Notes under the pieces: generated by a model
Seen by the model: only the letters and a program-made list of their open reading frames with translations
Databases searched by the model: none
What the model was told of the DNA's origin: nothing
Program-made: the position numbers and the translations under genes
Shown: positions 46,043 through 54,853 of the stretch, in pieces
Layout of the letters: each line of letters starts with the position of its first letter
How positions within the stretch are numbered: position 1 is the first letter of the stretch
Assembly (NCBI RefSeq): GCF_046156265.1
Contig: NZ_JAWDIR010000001.1
Span: forward strand, 137,039-201,038
Source: CAMDHY01 sp046156265
Lineage (GTDB): Bacteria; Pseudomonadota; Alphaproteobacteria; Rhizobiales; Segnochrobactraceae
Direction: 5' to 3'
DNA: 64,000 bases

Positions 46043-46266
46043 GAACCCCTCCCCCCTCGCGGGGGAGGGTAGGGAGGGGGGGAGCGGCAGGCGCGGGGGT
46101 CGCGATGTGACCGGCAAGGTGAGGGATGCGAGGATCGGGTTCGGCTTGGAATGTCGCAGGCGCGTCGACGCTGCATAACGCTTGTCCGCCGTCGTGCCCT
46201 TCCACCACCGTCGAGTTTGCGGCGCCCCCCCCCCCTACCCCCCCCCGCGAGGGGGGAGGGTTCGCG
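46043..46266. repeat. Palindromic element copy 7, in frame within cobN
   Basis: Arms at 46043-46089 and 46220-46266 with about 130 bases between them. They encode NPPPSRGGVGGGGAANS and AAPPLPTLPREGGGVP around codons 70-144 of cobN. This copy has the longest C-run in the window. Confidence 0.86.
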
Positions 46267-46521
46267 TCGCAGTCGGGGGAAAGGTCACTTCCGCACCTCA
46301 GCGCAGGGACTGCCTCCGAGCGACCCCGTCCCTCTGTCGCCCGCCAGGCGGCGGCGACGGCGGCGAGGTCGCTGTCGGTGAAGGAGAGGAACGCGACGTC
46401 GCCGGGCGCCTGGCGCAGGTCGACGGGCTCGACGCGGTCGTCGAGGCTCGCGGACGTGGTCGCCAGGATGTGCATCGCCGGGTCCGTCCTCCTCGCGCGC
46501 GGCAGCGCCGCGCGGCCCCCC

Positions 46522-47592
46522 CTACCCCGCCAGCGCCGCCTCCACCGCCGTGCGGTCGAAGCCCTTCAGGCCGATGACGACGAGGCGGCTGGTGCGCGCC
46601 TCGCCAAGCCCCCACGGCCGCTCGAACTGGTGGCCGACGCGCGGGCCGACGGCCTGGACGAGCAGCCGCAGCGGCTTGCCCGCCACCGCCACGAAGCCCT
46701 TGACGCGCAGCACGCCCTCGACGGCCGCGGCCGCCTCGACGCGGGCGGCGAGCGCCGCCGGCGAGGCCGCCTCGCCCACCGTCACCACGATCGTGTCGAA
46801 GTCGTCGTGGTCATGGTCGAGTTCGTCGTCGTGGTGGGTCTTGCGCGCCTCGATGTCGGCCTCGCTGCCGACGCCGAGCCCGAGCAGGGCGTCGATGTCG
46901 ACGCGGCCGAGAGCCGACGGCACGACGGTGACGGCGCGCGGCAGCGCCTCCGCCACGAGCGCCTGCGCCCGCGCCAGCCCGGCGGCGTCGACGAGGTCGG
47001 TCTTGGTCAGCACGACGAGGTCGGCGCAGGCGATCTGATCCTCGAACACCTCCTCGATCGGGTCGTCGTGATCGAGCGAGGGATCGGCCGCGCGCTGGCG
47101 GGCGAGCGCCGCCTCGTCCATCGCCATGCGGCCGCTCGCGAGCGCCTGCCCATCGACCACCGCGACGACGCCGTCGACGGTGACGCGGCTCTTGATCGCC
47201 GGCCAGTTGAAGGCCTGCACCAGCGGCTTTGGCAGCGCGAGGCCCGACGTCTCGATGAGAATGTGGTCGACCGCTGGCGAGCGGGCGAGGATGGCGTCGA
47301 GCGCCGGCACGAAGTCGTCCGCGACGGTGCAGCAGAGGCAGCCGTTGGCGAGCTCGACGATGTTCTCCTCCGGGCAGCTCTCGATGCCGCAGCCCTTCAG
47401 GATCGAGCCGTCGACGCCGAGATCGCCGAACTCGTTGACCATGACGGCCAGCCGCCGGCCGTTCGCCGTCTCCAGCACGTGGCGGATCAGGGTGGTCTTG
47501 CCGGCGCCGAGGAAGCCGGTGACGATCGTGCACGGCACCTTGGCGAGCGGGGCGTCGGCGGGGCGGGCGGAGGCGGGGGTGTCAAAGCTCAT
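46522..47592 (-). CDS. cobW: CobW-family GTPase, cobalt metallochaperone
   Basis: A COG0523 G3E GTPase of 356 residues that is thought to deliver Co2+ to the cobaltochelatase. Motifs are TIVTGFLGAGKTTLIRHVL (Walker A), VNEFGDLGVDGSIL, the metal-binding LANGCLCCTVADDF (CxCC), LIETSGLALPKPLV (Walker B region) and TKTDLVDA (guanine specificity). A His/Asp-rich stretch (THHDDELDHDHDDFD) may bind metal. It overlaps the DUF1636 stop by four bases (ATGA) and is followed by cobN. Confidence 0.95.
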   Translation of the reverse strand: MSFDTPASARPADAPLAKVPCTIVTGFLGAGKTTLIRHVLETANGRRLAVMVNEFGDLGVDGSILKGCGIESCPEENIVELANGCLCCTVADDFVPALDAILARSPAVDHILIETSGLALPKPLVQAFNWPAIKSRVTVDGVVAVVDGQALASGRMAMDEAALARQRAADPSLDHDDPIEEVFEDQIACADLVVLTKTDLVDAAGLARAQALVAEALPRAVTVVPSALGRVDIDALLGLGVGSEADIEARKTHHDDELDHDHDDFDTIVVTVGEAASPAALAARVEAAAAVEGVLRVKGFVAVAGKPLRLLVQAVGPRVGHQFERPWGLGEARTSRLVVIGLKGFDRTAVEAALAG

Positions 47593-48020
47593 GTCGGAGC
47601 CCTTTCGGGTCTGAAGGCGGTGGGCGGCACGCGCGCGACAACGCCCTTCTTGAAGGCGGGCGGGCGGTCGGCCCAGCGCAGGATGCCGGTCTCGCTCGCC
47701 GCGTAGGCGCGCGCGGCGGTGGCGATCTCGGCGACGTGGGCCTCGCCCTCGACGTCGCCGACGATGTAGGTCCACTTCTCCGGGGCCACGAAGGCGACGG
47801 TGCAGGCGCGCCGGCAGACGGCGAGGCACTCGACCGGCACGACGGCGATGCCGGGTTCCTCGGCGAGCGCCCCGGCGAGCGCGGTGGCGAAGCTGCGGCC
47901 CGGCTCGACGTGGGGCATCGCCGGGTCGCCGGCGGTCTCGCCCTCGGCGCGCGGCCGGCGGCAACTGACGCAGACGAACACCGAGGCCTGCAGCGGCCCC
48001 GCCTCAGCAGGCGCCGTCAC
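47589..48020 (-). CDS. DUF1636 metal-binding protein of the cobalt operon
   Basis: A small protein, about 143 residues, of the DUF1636 family, often found beside cobW and cobN in B12-regulated operons. It has a thioredoxin-like ferredoxin pattern with Cys pairs: VFVCVSCRRPRAEGETAGD and VPVECLAVCRRACTVAFV. KWTYIVGDVEGEAHVAEI follows. The start is uncertain: GTG 48020 gives a short leader, GTG 47981 starts directly at VFVCVSC, and no ATG is available. Its stop overlaps cobW. Confidence 0.78.
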   Translation of the reverse strand: MTAPAEAGPLQASVFVCVSCRRPRAEGETAGDPAMPHVEPGRSFATALAGALAEEPGIAVVPVECLAVCRRACTVAFVAPEKWTYIVGDVEGEAHVAEIATAARAYAASETGILRWADRPPAFKKGVVARVPPTAFRPERAPT

Positions 48021-48082
48021 CGCGGGCCCCGCCGATGCCTCGTCCCCGGCTTGCGCCGGCGACGGGGCCTCGACGAGCGCGC

Positions 48083-48814
48083 TCAGGGTGCCGTCCTCGC
48101 GGCGAACCGCGGCCAGAGCGCGCCGACGGCCCAGCCGATGGCGAGCCAGAACAGGCCGGAGAGCACGATCGAGCGGGCGGCGAACTCGCCCTGCAGCTCC
48201 GCCGGAACGGCCGAGGTGAACTCTGCCGGCTGCGGCGCGCCGACGATCTGCGGCGCGAGCGCCAGCACGACGGCGAGCGGCTTCGCCCAAGGCCGGTCGA
48301 CCTTGAGGAACAGGAACAGCGCAACGGCCGTCATCGCCACGGTGACGACCCACCAGAGCTGGCGGGCGTCGAGGCCGGCGGCGGCGGAGGCCGGCAGCTC
48401 CGGCGGCAGCCCGAAGGCCGGTGCCAGCACCACCGCCACGAAGGCGGCCGCGCCCCAGGCGAGGCCCGTGCGCTCGGAGATCGTCTCCCCCGAGGCGACC
48501 ATTGCCGCCGTCAGCATCAGCGCGAAGCCGACGCCGGCGAGAAGGGTCGCGAGCGCCGTGAACGCCGTCCGCTCGAGGCCGTCCTCGGGCGCCCAGCCCT
48601 CCTCGCCGTCGGCGTGCTCGGCGACGGAGTGGGCGAGCATCAGCTTGGCGTCGCCGAAATCGTGCAGGACGCCGGAATGGGCGGCCTCGCCGGCGTGCTC
48701 GAAGCTCTCGGCGTGGAGAATCAGGGGGGTGACGGAGAAGTGCTGCAGGACCGCGATCGCAAGTCCCACGGCAAGGCCGGCCAGCAAGCCGACCGACAGG
48801 ATACGTCCGAGCAT
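48083..48814 (-). CDS. cbtA: Cobalt transporter subunit CbtA
   Basis: A 243-residue membrane protein with about five helices (LSVGLLAGLAVGLAIAVLQH, LLAGVGFALMLTAAMVA and others). His residues near membrane ends (LQHFSVTPLILHAESFEHAG, AHSVAEHADGEEGW) may guide Co2+. CbtAB is a predicted cobalt transporter under B12 riboswitch control in proteobacteria. The ATG at 48814 lies seven bases after the cbtB stop. Confidence 0.92.
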   Translation of the reverse strand: MLGRILSVGLLAGLAVGLAIAVLQHFSVTPLILHAESFEHAGEAAHSGVLHDFGDAKLMLAHSVAEHADGEEGWAPEDGLERTAFTALATLLAGVGFALMLTAAMVASGETISERTGLAWGAAAFVAVVLAPAFGLPPELPASAAAGLDARQLWWVVTVAMTAVALFLFLKVDRPWAKPLAVVLALAPQIVGAPQPAEFTSAVPAELQGEFAARSIVLSGLFWLAIGWAVGALWPRFAARTAP

Positions 48815-48821
48815 GGCCCGC

Positions 48822-49007
48822 TCAGTGGCAGGGGAAGGCGAGCGTATGCCGGGTGTCGTGCGCGGCGTTGTGCAGCGCATCGGAATGGGCGAAGCCCACG
48901 CCGAAGACCATGAACGCGCCGATCGCAAAGGCGATCGCAGCCGCGATCAGGGCCTCGGAGCGGGCTTGTGGCCGGGTGGCGGCGAGTTCTTTCGAAAATT
49001 CCGTCAT
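48822..49007 (-). CDS. cbtB: Cobalt transporter subunit CbtB
   Basis: A 61-residue protein with one membrane helix (SEALIAAAIAFAIGAFMVFG) and a His-rich periplasmic tail (HSDALHNAAHDTRHTLAFPC, then a final His), the usual CbtB signature. GGAGG precedes the ATG at 49007. It is first gene of the riboswitch-led cobalt and cobalamin operon. Confidence 0.93.
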   Translation of the reverse strand: MTEFSKELAATRPQARSEALIAAAIAFAIGAFMVFGVGFAHSDALHNAAHDTRHTLAFPCH

Positions 49008-49050
49008 GTCATCCTCCGTCGCCGCCCCACCGGCGGCGCAACGAGTAAAG

Positions 49051-49215
49051 GTCTGACGGCAGGTCTCCTGGCTCACGGGTCACCGCCCGGCGCCGCCTTC
49101 CCAGAACCGACGGTTCCAGTGGCCTTCGACGCGGGCTCGCCGCTCACAGTTGCGGGGGCAGCCGCGGATTTGGCGCTCTCCTCTCGAAGAAAGCCGCACC
49201 GCGTTCCCTTTTCAC
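49051..49215 (-). ncRNA. Cobalamin (adenosylcobalamin) riboswitch
   Basis: Read on the minus strand, the region has the conserved aptamer pieces in order: GGGAACGCGGTGCGG, GCTGCCCCCGCAACTGT, the B12 box GCCACTGG, GGGAAGGCGGCGCC and GTGACCCGTGAGCCAGGAG with ACCTGCC. It lies 44 bases before cbtB and should switch off the cbtB-cbtA-DUF1636-cobW-cobN-cobG unit when cobalamin is plentiful. Confidence 0.95.
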
Positions 49216-49301
49216 CTTCCGAACAGGGAAGGACCGTCGAGGATTTGGTACAGGACGGGGACGCCGGCCGTCAATCGAGTCGGCCGGGCCGGAGAGGACT
49301 C

Positions 49302-49919
49302 ATGACCCGGGACATCGACGAGGCGGAGGCGGCGCGCCACAAGGCGAAGGCGGAAAAGCGCAAGGCGGTGCAGGACGCCGAGGTGGCGGGGAAGACGGTC
49401 GAGAAGGGCCTCCTGATCGTCACCACCGGCCCCGGCAAGGGCAAGTCGACGGCCGCCTTCGGGCTGGCGCTGCGCATGCTCGGGCGCGGCCGGCGGGTGG
49501 CGGTGGTGCAGTTCATCAAGGGCGCCTGGGACAGTGGCGAGCGCGCCGCCCTCGAGACGTTCGGCGACCGGGTGGTGTGGCGTTCGATGGGCGAGGGCTT
49601 CACCTGGGAGACGCAGGACCTCGCCCGCGACATCGCCGCCGCCGAAAAGGCGTGGGCGCAGGCCGAGGCCTTCCTCGACGACCCGTCCTTCGGCCTCGTC
49701 GTGCTCGACGAGCTCAACATTGCGCTTCGCTACAACTATCTGCCGCTGGAGGCGGTGGTGGCGCGGCTGGCCGGGCGGCGCGCGGGCCTGCACGTCGTCG
49801 TCACTGGCCGCAACGCCAAGCCGGAGCTCGTCGCCGCCGCCGACTGCGTCACCGAGATGGCGGCGACCAAGCACCACTTTGCCGCCGGCGTGAAGGCGCA
49901 GGAGGGGGTGGAGGTCTGA
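49302..49919 (+). CDS. cobO: Cob(I)yrinic acid a,c-diamide adenosyltransferase
   Basis: Transfers adenosyl from ATP to the reduced corrinoid (CobO/BtuR family), 205 residues. [19 protein letters not shown] is the P-loop. [28 protein letters not shown] and [18 protein letters not shown] are family hallmarks, and [14 protein letters not shown] follows. The ATG at 49302 follows GGAGAGGA. It is first gene of the plus-strand cob cluster and is divergent from the riboswitch-led operon. Confidence 0.95.
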   Translation: MTRDIDEAEAARHKAKAEKRKAVQDAEVAGKTVEKGLLIVTTGPGKGKSTAAFGLALRMLGRGRRVAVVQFIKGAWDSGERAALETFGDRVVWRSMGEGFTWETQDLARDIAAAEKAWAQAEAFLDDPSFGLVVLDELNIALRYNYLPLEAVVARLAGRRAGLHVVVTGRNAKPELVAAADCVTEMAATKHHFAAGVKAQEGVEV

Positions 49920-50077
49920 GCGCCGGCCCCCCGTTCGCGTCGCGCGCACTTGACCGGCGCGATGCGGCGGCGGAGACAACGGGCGGAACGACGGCGCCGC
50001 GGCCTGACGCGGCGAGCGGGGAGTGCGGTGGTGCGGCGAGGCGAAGATCAGCTCCGGCCGGCGGGATCGGTGGCGCG

Positions 50078-50716
50078 ATGACGGCACCCCGCTACGACTA
50101 TGTCCGCGACGGCACCGGCATCTACGAGCGCTCGTTCGCGATCATCCGGGCCGAGGCGGACCTGTCGGCCTTCTCTGAGGAGGAGGCCGACGTGGCGGTG
50201 CGGATGATCCACGCTTGCGGCGCGGTGGAGGCGGCGTCCGTGATCGCGTTCTCGCCCGGCGTGGTGGCGGCGGCGCGGGCGGCGCTCGCAGCCGGCGCGC
50301 CGATCCTGTGCGACGCCGAGATGGTGGCGCGCGGTGTGACGCGGGCGCGGCTGCCGGTCGACAACGCCGTGATCTGCACCCTCAACGACCCGCGCACGCC
50401 CGGCCTCGCGGCCGAGATGGGCACGACGCGCTCGGCGGCGGCGGTGGACCTCTGGGACGAGCACATGGCCGGCGCCGTGGTGGCGATCGGCAACGCCCCG
50501 ACCGCCCTCTTCCGCCTGCTCGAGCGCCTCGACGCCGGCGCGCCGCGCCCGGCCGCCATCCTCGGCATTCCCGTCGGCTTCGTCGGCGCGGCCGAATCGA
50601 AGGAGGCGCTGACCGAGCACGCGGCCGGCGTGCCGTGGATCGTCGTGCGCGGCCGGCTCGGCGGCAGCGCGATGACGGCGGCCGCCGTCAACGCGCTTGC
50701 GAGGCCGGGGCTGTGA
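50078..50716 (+). CDS. cobH: Precorrin-8X methylmutase
   Basis: Moves the C11 methyl group to C12 to give hydrogenobyrinate. It has 212 residues with [20 protein letters not shown] and the catalytic His in [37 protein letters not shown] and [20 protein letters not shown] are also typical. The start has only a modest ribosome binding site. The 158 bases between cobO and cobH are Gly/Ala-coding-like but hold no gene I can support. Confidence 0.95.
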   Translation: MTAPRYDYVRDGTGIYERSFAIIRAEADLSAFSEEEADVAVRMIHACGAVEAASVIAFSPGVVAAARAALAAGAPILCDAEMVARGVTRARLPVDNAVICTLNDPRTPGLAAEMGTTRSAAAVDLWDEHMAGAVVAIGNAPTALFRLLERLDAGAPRPAAILGIPVGFVGAAESKEALTEHAAGVPWIVVRGRLGGSAMTAAAVNALARPGL

Positions 50717-50768
50717 GCGAGCCGGAAGCCGGGGCAGCGATCCGGCCCAACGGCCGAGGATGCGGCGC

Positions 50769-51527
50769 GTGACCGACGTCCCGACGGGCGATACAAGCTC
50801 CTCCCCCGGCCGCCTCTACGGCGTCGGCGTCGGGCCGGGCGATCCGGAACTGATGACGCTGAAGGCAGCGCGCGTGCTCGCCTCCGCCGACGTCGTCGCC
50901 TGGTTCGCCAAGGCGGGCAACGCCTCGAACGCGCGGGCCTGCGCGCTGGCGCACCTGCGCCCGGGCGTCACGGAGCTGCCGCTGCTCTACCCCGTCACCA
51001 CCGAGATCCCGAAGGCGGACGCCGCCTACCGCGACGCCATCGACCGCTTCTACGAGGACAGCGCCGCCGCGGTCGCCGTGCACCTCGAAGCCGGCCGCTC
51101 GGTGGCGGTGCTGAGCGAGGGCGATCCGCTGTTCTACGGCTCCTACATGCACATCCACGTCCGCCTCGCCCACCGCTTCCCGACCGAGGTGGTGGCGGGA
51201 ATCACGGCGATGTCGGGCTGCTGGTCGCTCGCCGGCGTGCCGATCACCCAGGGCGACGACGTGCTCACGGTGCTGCCGGGCACGCTGCCGGAAGACGACC
51301 TCGCCCGTCGCCTCGCCGGGGCGGACGCCGCCGTGATCATGAAGCTCGGCCGCAACCTGCCGAAGGTGCGCCGGGCGCTCGCGGCCGCCGGCCTCCTCGA
51401 CCGCGCCGTCTACGTCGAGCGCGGCACGATGGCGACGGGGGCGGTGGTGCGGCTCGCCCACAAGGCCGACGACAAGGCGCCGTATTTCTCGCTGGTGCTG
51501 GTGCCCGGCTGGACGGGGCGGGCATGA
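50769..51527 (+). CDS. cobI: Precorrin-2 C20-methyltransferase
   Basis: SAM-dependent tetrapyrrole methylase, about 252 residues: LYGVGVGPGDPELMTLKAAR, VAVLSEGDPLFYGSYMHIHV and TEVVAGITAMSGCWSLAG are family motifs. The GTG at 50769 has AGGA eight bases before it and was preferred; an ATG at 50760 would add three residues but with a site too close. The stop overlaps cobJ (ATGA). Confidence 0.94.
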   Translation: MTDVPTGDTSSSPGRLYGVGVGPGDPELMTLKAARVLASADVVAWFAKAGNASNARACALAHLRPGVTELPLLYPVTTEIPKADAAYRDAIDRFYEDSAAAVAVHLEAGRSVAVLSEGDPLFYGSYMHIHVRLAHRFPTEVVAGITAMSGCWSLAGVPITQGDDVLTVLPGTLPEDDLARRLAGADAAVIMKLGRNLPKVRRALAAAGLLDRAVYVERGTMATGAVVRLAHKADDKAPYFSLVLVPGWTGRA

Positions 51528-52312
51528 CCGGCAGCGAGCGAGCCCGGAGCGCCGGCCGCCTCGCCGTCGTCGGCATCGGCCCCGGCGCGGCGGACCTCGT
51601 GACGCCGCAGGCGGCGGCGGCTTTGGCGGAGGCCGAGGCGCTCTACGGCTACGGCCCCTATCTCGACCGCGTGCCCACCCGCGCCGGCCAGGTCCGCGTG
51701 CCCTCCGACAACCGCGAAGAGCGCGCTCGCGCCGATGCGGCGCTCGCCGAGGCCGCGAGCGGCCGCAGCGTGGCGCTCGTCTCCGGCGGCGATCCGGGCG
51801 TGTTCGCCATGGCGGCGGCGGTCTGCGAGGCGATCGAGGCGGGGCCAGAGGCCTTCCGGCGGGTGGATCTTCTTGTCGTGCCCGGCGTCACCGCGATGCT
51901 GGCCGTCGCCGCCCGCATCGGCGCGCCGCTCGGCCACGACTTCTGCGCCATCAACCTCTCCGACAACCTGAAGCCCTGGTCGCTGGTGGAAGCCCGCCTC
52001 GACGCGGCGGCGACAGCCGGCTTCGTCATCGCCCTCTACAACCCCGTCTCGAAGGCACGGCCCTGGCAGCTCGGCGCCGCGTTGGAGCGGCTGCGCGGGC
52101 ACTTGGGCGCCGACGTGCCCGTGGTCTTCGGCCGCGCCGTGTCACGGCCCGACGAGCGCATCGAGATCATGCGGCTGGCCGACGCCGACGCGGCCCGCGC
52201 GGACATGGCGACGCTGGTGCTGGTCGGCACCGCCGAGACGCGCGTCGTCGACCGACCGGGCCTGCCGCCGCTCGTCTACACGCCGCGATTCGCCCGCGAG
52301 GCGGCGAGATGA
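51524..52312 (+). CDS. cobJ: Precorrin-3B C17-methyltransferase
   Basis: Ring-contracting SAM methylase, 262 residues. Motifs are LAVVGIGPGAADLVTPQAAA, LYGYGPYLDRVP, VALVSGGDPGVFAMAAAVCE, LVVPGVTAMLAVAARIGAPL and IALYNPVSKARPWQLGAA. Translation is coupled to cobI by a four-base overlap. The last 37 bases overlap the convergent cobK. Confidence 0.95.
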   Translation: MTGSERARSAGRLAVVGIGPGAADLVTPQAAAALAEAEALYGYGPYLDRVPTRAGQVRVPSDNREERARADAALAEAASGRSVALVSGGDPGVFAMAAAVCEAIEAGPEAFRRVDLLVVPGVTAMLAVAARIGAPLGHDFCAINLSDNLKPWSLVEARLDAAATAGFVIALYNPVSKARPWQLGAALERLRGHLGADVPVVFGRAVSRPDERIEIMRLADADAARADMATLVLVGTAETRVVDRPGLPPLVYTPRFAREAAR

Positions 52313-53043
52313 TCGACCCATGCCACGGCCTCCTCGACGGTGGCGACCGCCGGCACGTCCGGCACGGCGGGACGGCGCACCATCAGGACCGGCAGGCCGA
52401 GGCGGCGGGCCGCCGCGATCTTGGCGTAGGAGGCGTCTCCGCCGGCGTTCTTCGACACCACCACGTCGATGCGGTGCTCCGTCAAGAGCCGCACGTCGTC
52501 CTCGACGCCGAACGGCCCACGCGCCGTGACGTAGACGGCGTCCGGCACCGCCAAGGGCGGCTCCACCGGATCGACGCTGCGGATCAGGTAGGCGTGCTGC
52601 GGCAGCGCCTCGAAGGGGGCGAGTTCCTGCCGGCCAAGGGCGAGGAAGGCGCGGCGCGGGGCAGCGCCGAGGGCCGCCGCGGCTTCCGCGACGCTGTCGA
52701 CCTCCGTCCAGCGGTCGCCGGCGACCGGTTCCCACGCCGGGCGGCGCAGCGCCACGAGCGGCACGCCGGCGAGGGCGGCAGCCTCAGCGGCGTGGCGCGA
52801 CATCTGCGCGGCGAAGGGATGGGTGGCGTCGATCAGCCCATCCACGGCATTCTCGGCGAGGTAGGCCGCGAGCCCGGCGACGCCGCCGAAGCCACCGCTG
52901 CGGACGGGCACGGGCATCTTCACGGGATCGAGCGTGCGGCCGGCGAGCGACAGCGTCACGCGGATGTCGTCGCGATCGGCGATCCGCTCGGCGAGCCGGC
53001 GGGCCTCCGTGGTGCCGCCGAGGATGAGGAGGCGCGTCGTCAT
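52276..53043 (-). CDS. cobK: Precorrin-6A reductase
   Basis: NADPH-dependent reductase of the macrocycle, 255 residues: RLLILGGTTEARRLAERIAD at the start, GLIDATHPFAAQMSRHAAEA, FLALGRQELAPF and VVSKNAGGDASYAKIAAARR. It is antisense to the neighbouring cob genes. Its 3' end overlaps cobJ by 37 bases, and its ATG (53043-53041) overlaps the ATG of cobL (53042-53044) by two bases on the other strand. Confidence 0.94.
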   Translation of the reverse strand: MTTRLLILGGTTEARRLAERIADRDDIRVTLSLAGRTLDPVKMPVPVRSGGFGGVAGLAAYLAENAVDGLIDATHPFAAQMSRHAAEAAALAGVPLVALRRPAWEPVAGDRWTEVDSVAEAAAALGAAPRRAFLALGRQELAPFEALPQHAYLIRSVDPVEPPLAVPDAVYVTARGPFGVEDDVRLLTEHRIDVVVSKNAGGDASYAKIAAARRLGLPVLMVRRPAVPDVPAVATVEEAVAWVDHLAASRANRGV

Positions 53044-54424
53044 GTCGGCGGTCGGACCTGAGCGGCAGCTGATGGCGGTCGATGGCGCCCCGGAGGTCGA
53101 TTCTCCGGCGACCGTCACCACGGCGGCCGACACTGCCCGGCCGGGACGCTGGCTGTCCATCGTCGGCATCGGCGAGGACGGCGCCGACGGGCTGACGCCC
53201 GCCGCCCGCGCGGCGATCGCGGCGGCCGAGGTGGTGTTCGGCGGCCGGCGGCACCTGGAGCTCGCGGGCGCGCTGATCTGCGGCGCGGCGCGGCCGTGGC
53301 CGAGCCCGTTCGAGGTGGCGTGTGCCGCCGTCGTGGCGGAGCGCGGCCGCCGCGTCTGCGTGCTCGCCTCGGGCGATCCGATGTGTTTCGGCGTCGGCGC
53401 GACGCTCGCCCGCCATGTGCCGGCCGACGAGACCACCGTCCTGCCGGCGCCCTCGGCCTTCGGCCTCGCCGCCGCGCGGATGGGCTGGTCGCTACAGGAC
53501 GTGGTGACGCTGTCCGCCCACGGCCGGCCGCTGGCGCTGGTTCGGCCGCACCTGCACCCCGGCGCGCGGCTGATCGTGCTGACCTCCGACGGCGCCGGCC
53601 CCGCCGCGCTGGCCGCGCTGATGACGGCGCTGGGCTTCGGCCCCTCCCGCCTCACCGTGCTGGAGGCCCTCGGCGGCCCGCGCGAGCGGCTGCGCACGAC
53701 GACCGCCGGCGGCTTCGACCTCGATGCCATCGACGCGCTAAACGTCGTCGCGATCGAGGTCGTGGCCGACGCCGGCGCGGCGATCCTGCCGTTGACGTCG
53801 GGGCTGCCGGACGCCCTGTTCGAGAGCGACGGCCAGCTCACCAAGCGCGAGATCCGCGCGCTCACCTTGTCGGCGCTCGCGCCACGCCGCGGCGAGCTTT
53901 TGTGGGACGTCGGCGCCGGCTCCGGCTCGGTCGGCATCGAATGGATGCTCGCCGACCCGTCGCTCGCCGCCATCGCCATCGAGGCGCGGAGCGACCGCGC
54001 CGGCCGCGTCCGCCGCAACGCCGACGCCCTCGGCGTGCCCGGCCTCCGCCTCGTCGAAGGCGCGGCGCCGGTGGCGCTCGCGACCCTGCCCGTCCCCGAC
54101 GCCGTCTTCGTCGGCGGCGGTGCGACCGACCCCGGTGTGCTCGACGCGGTGATCGCGGCGCTGAAGCCAGGCGGCCGCCTCGTCGTCAATGCGGTGACAG
54201 TGGAGACCGAAGCGGTGCTCGCAGCCCGCTACGCTGCCCACGGCGGCGATCTCGTGCGCCTGCAGGTCGCCCGCGCCGCCCCCGTCGGCGGGATGACCGG
54301 CTGGCGGGCGGCGATGCCGGTGACGCAGTGGGCGTGGACGAAGCCGGCTGCGGCGGAGGCCGGCGACGACGCCGAGGCATCGTCGGCCGGCGCCGGCCAG
54401 CGTGACACGGAGGGCGCCCCGTGA
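53042..54424 (+). CDS. cobL: Precorrin-6Y C5,15-methyltransferase (decarboxylating)
   Basis: Bifunctional enzyme of 460 residues. Residues about 35-250 are the C5 methylase (CbiE type: WLSIVGIGEDGADGLTPAAR, LASGDPMCFGVGATLAR). About 270-440 are the C15 methylase and decarboxylase (CbiT type: TKREIRALTLSALAPRRGEL, LWDVGAGSGSVGIEW). The start at 53042 has GAGGAGG nine bases upstream; an ATG at 53072 is a shorter alternative. A Glu/Ala-rich tail ends in GTGA, overlapping cobE. Confidence 0.93.
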   Translation: MSAVGPERQLMAVDGAPEVDSPATVTTAADTARPGRWLSIVGIGEDGADGLTPAARAAIAAAEVVFGGRRHLELAGALICGAARPWPSPFEVACAAVVAERGRRVCVLASGDPMCFGVGATLARHVPADETTVLPAPSAFGLAAARMGWSLQDVVTLSAHGRPLALVRPHLHPGARLIVLTSDGAGPAALAALMTALGFGPSRLTVLEALGGPRERLRTTTAGGFDLDAIDALNVVAIEVVADAGAAILPLTSGLPDALFESDGQLTKREIRALTLSALAPRRGELLWDVGAGSGSVGIEWMLADPSLAAIAIEARSDRAGRVRRNADALGVPGLRLVEGAAPVALATLPVPDAVFVGGGATDPGVLDAVIAALKPGGRLVVNAVTVETEAVLAARYAAHGGDLVRLQVARAAPVGGMTGWRAAMPVTQWAWTKPAAAEAGDDAEASSAGAGQRDTEGAP

Positions 54425-54807
54425 TCGTCGCCGGCATCGGCAGCCGCAAGGGTGTCACCAGCGCCGAGGTCGCCGCTGCCCTTGATGCGGCCCTCGACCG
54501 CGCCGGGCTGACGCGCGCCGACGTCGGTGCGCTCGCCACGCCGGCCGTAAAGGGCGGCGAGCCGGGCATCACGGCGGCCGCCACCGCCCTCGGTCTGCCG
54601 CTGGTGCTGGTGCCACAGAAGACGCTGGAGGCCGCCGCCGGCCGCACCCTGACGACGTCCGACCGCGTCATCGCACTGATGGGCGTGCCCTCGGCCTCCG
54701 AGACGGCAGCGCTCGCCGCCTGCGGTCCCGAGGGCAAGCTGATCGCGCCACGCACCGCCGTCGGCCCGGTCACCTGCGCGCTGGCGCGACGGGAGCCGCC
54801 GCCATGA
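54421..54807 (+). CDS. cobE: CobE, CbiG C-terminal domain protein
   Basis: A 128-residue protein equal to the C-terminal domain of Cbi[21 protein letters not shown] at the start, [20 protein letters not shown] and [20 protein letters not shown]. In the aerobic route CobE is thought to assist cobalt-free ring synthesis, but its exact role is unsettled. The GTG start overlaps the cobL stop by four bases. Confidence 0.9.
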   Translation: MIVAGIGSRKGVTSAEVAAALDAALDRAGLTRADVGALATPAVKGGEPGITAAATALGLPLVLVPQKTLEAAAGRTLTTSDRVIALMGVPSASETAALAACGPEGKLIAPRTAVGPVTCALARREPPP

Positions 54808-54853
54808 CGATGGCATCGCCCGACCGTACGCCTTTCACGACCGTCCGCCTGCC

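Larger units (their letters stand above)
42190..46475 (-). pseudogene. cobN: Cobaltochelatase subunit CobN, split by a frameshift and carrying palindromic-element inserts
   Basis: Large subunit of the aerobic cobaltochelatase (with CobS and CobT) that inserts Co2+ into hydrogenobyrinic acid a,c-diamide. The gene reads in one frame from ATG 46475 (MHILATTSASLDDRVEPVDL) to near 44440. It then continues in another frame, LTTYRALFADLPAAVREAVN, through VVHMGAHGTFEWLPGKAVAL and PFIVTNPGEAAQAKRRIAAV to 42190. Joining needs one extra base or two fewer near 44432-44456. The full length of about 1,428 codons exceeds the usual roughly 1,250-1,280 because three in-frame copies of the palindromic element are inserted; a scar of a fourth marks the frameshift. 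Separate halves would span 46475-44094 and 44145-42190. The frameshift may be a real loss, or a sequencing error in a strong hairpin. Confidence 0.9.

Noticed and set aside
42769..46275. The repeated sequence in cobN as a CRISPR array
   Set aside because: The repeats come in inverted pairs at irregular spacing, lie within a coding frame and have no regular spacers.
49920..50077. A small gene between cobO and cobH
   Set aside because: The sequence continues Gly/Ala/Arg-rich translations in several frames but has no start with a ribosome binding site and no family.
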